From: CAVPCY01 sp963770765
Lineage (GTDB): Bacteria > Actinomycetota > Coriobacteriia > Anaerosomatales > PHET01
Reading direction: 5' to 3'
NCBI GenBank assembly: GCA_963770765.1
Contig: CAVYQS010000012.1
Coordinates: 186,001 to 250,000, forward strand
Length of the DNA stretch: 64,000 bases
Program-made: the position numbers and the translations under genes
In this document: positions 63,212 to 64,000 of the stretch, piece by piece
Position numbering within the stretch: the first letter of the stretch is position 1
Layout of the letters: every line of letters starts with the position of its first letter
Notes under the pieces: generated by a model
What the model was told of the DNA's origin: nothing
What the model saw: only the letters and a program-made list of their open reading frames with translations
Database searches by the model: none

Positions 63212-64000
63212 GGAATCTTCCTCCCTGACGGTATGGACCTCTTCGCTCATGAGGAAGACCGCGTTCTCGGCTCCCTCGCGGTGCGCGCTGAGGTAGGTGT
63301 GCGCTTCGTTCGGGAAGAGGGCGTACATCAGCACGTCCTCTTCGCTCTTCGCCAGGTCGCCGATCTCCGACGCGACCTCATCGTAGGTCGTGGTGACGAG
63401 GGAACCCGGCCGGATATCAGCGGCCAGCGGCGTCTCCCCGCCCAGGACCTTTGCGACGATCTCCTTGTCCATCGGACCAGGAGCCTTACCGTAGTACCCG
63501 CGGATATAGTCCTTCATCTCCTGTGGAACGATCGCCCAGCGCTTGCCGGTGAGCACGTTGATCACTGCCTGGGTGCCCACGATCTGCGACATCGGGGTGA
63601 CCAAGGGCGGGTAGCCGACTTCGGCGCGTACCTTCGGTATCTCGACCAGCACATCCGGCAGTCGATCGGCGGCCTTCTGCAGCTCGAGCTGGCTCACGAG
63701 GTTGCTCATCATGCCGCCGGGAACCTGATGGCTGAAGACCTCCATCGAGAGAAGCGTGGTGATTCCTCGCTTGAGACCCTTCTTGCACCTGACATCCTCC
63801 CAGTACTCGGCGATCTCGAAGAGCAGATCCAGATCGAGCCCCGAGTCGTAAGGAGACTCCTTGAGCGCCGCGACGATCATCTCCACCGCCGGCTGGCTGT
63901 TGCCGAAGGCGAGCGCGACGACAGCGGTGTCGATGATGTCGGCACCCGCTTCCGCTGCCTTGAGGTAGTTCATCGGGGCCATGCCACCGATGTAGTGGCA
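62762..64000 (-). CDS. Pyruvate/oxaloacetate carboxyltransferase fused in frame to AccB-like biotin carrier, N-terminus outside window
   Basis: The visible 412 residues run without stop from the C-terminal half of an OadA/PycB carboxyltransferase (GGMAPM, then DIIDTAV, PGGMMSNLVSQLE, VGTQAVINVLTGKRW, EDVLMYALFP) into a segment that is typical AccB: VDVNQIRELIKVIEASDVTE, a Pro/Ala linker, then a biotinyl domain with PMVGTFYSSSAPG and the biotin lysine in VEAMKLM (codon 62873-62875). The N-terminal barrel lies outside the window. Either this is a true fusion or a lost stop codon. Confidence 0.85.
   Translation of the reverse strand, partial: CHYIGGMAPMNYLKAAEAGADIIDTAVVALAFGNSQPAVEMIVAALKESPYDSGLDLDLLFEIAEYWEDVRCKKGLKRGITTLLSMEVFSHQVPGGMMSNLVSQLELQKAADRLPDVLVEIPKVRAEVGYPPLVTPMSQIVGTQAVINVLTGKRWAIVPQEMKDYIRGYYGKAPGPMDKEIVAKVLGGETPLAADIRPGSLVTTTYDEVASEIGDLAKSEEDVLMYALFPNEAHTYLSAHREGAENAVFLMSEEVHTVREEDSVDVNQIRELIKVIEASDVTEVVIEEGDNKVTVRKAGAFAPAASAPVTPVSEAAPAPADAASPSPAARPAGWRSVVAPMVGTFYSSSAPGAAPFVSVGDTVAAGQTLCIVEAMKLMNEITADEAGVIREAPLENGEAVEYGTVMYYYEPV

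Noticed and set aside
1..64000. Mobile elements, prophage, CRISPR arrays, tRNA or rRNA genes
   Set aside because: No transposase, integrase other than housekeeping XerD, repeat array or RNA-gene-like structure was seen; the window is chromosomal core.

Overview
The window is 64 kb of high-GC bacterial chromosome, almost gapless and coding mostly on the minus strand. Gene content (meso-diaminopimelate-type MurE, SepF, DivIVA, SteA/SteB, DUF3866, MctB-type coiled-coil protein) and gene order point to an actinomycete-lineage Gram-positive (Actinomycetota). The run tlyA-nadK-recN-steA-steB-(...)-pyrG-(...)-xerD-(...)-cmk-der repeats the order known from Mycobacterium. An Asp23-nusB-xseB-dxs block of Firmicute style and the absence of typical mycolate-group genes suggest a deep-branching, Coriobacteriia-like member. 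The taxon is inferred, not proven.

Layout (genes on the minus strand are transcribed from right to left). 1-8315: an aminotransferase (hisC-like), a 60-residue DAHP-synthase-like regulatory fragment, tyrA, aroA, cmk, plsC, ispH, a DUF512 radical SAM protein and der. 8440-12621: cell-division accessory block (yggU, divIVA, yggT, proC, sepF, yggS) joined to phoU. 12735-16939: pstB-A-C-S and pgeF, so the phosphate transporter sits inside the usual ftsZ-pgeF-yggS-sepF order. 17055-18041: a plus-strand DUF4013 membrane protein. 18204-34117: a complete division and cell wall (dcw) cluster from mraZ to ftsZ, preceded by a promoter overlapped by three MraZ-box-like repeats. 34469-35935: three plus-strand membrane proteins. 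35939-40806: a BMP-family nucleoside-type ABC importer. 40911-47041: xerD, ald, DUF3866, an M20 peptidase and pyrG. 47124-54873: an envelope module with a MraY/WecA-like enzyme, a membrane protein carrying a degenerate alkaline-phosphatase-like domain, murJ, a family 2 glycosyltransferase, steB and steA. 54975-64000: recN, nadK, tlyA, dxs, xseB, nusB, an Asp23 protein, accC and a carboxyltransferase/biotin-carrier gene that leaves the window.

Functionally the window is dominated by building and dividing the cell envelope: precursor synthesis (MurB-F, MraY, MurG), flipping (MurJ), polymerisation (FtsW/FtsI), ring assembly (FtsZ, SepF, FtsQ, FtsL, DivIVA, SteA/SteB) and supply lines (CTP, isoprenoid and fatty-acid precursors, phosphate).

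Five genes (hisC, sepF, mraY, one ABC permease, the BMP lipoprotein) are each broken by one extra base, all in the same direction. Because mraY is essential this looks like an assembly or sequencing artefact rather than decay. The most interesting biology is the in-frame carboxyltransferase-AccB fusion with its own internal ribosome binding site, the degenerate phosphatase-like membrane protein, the free-standing DAHP synthase regulatory domain, and the MraZ operator.
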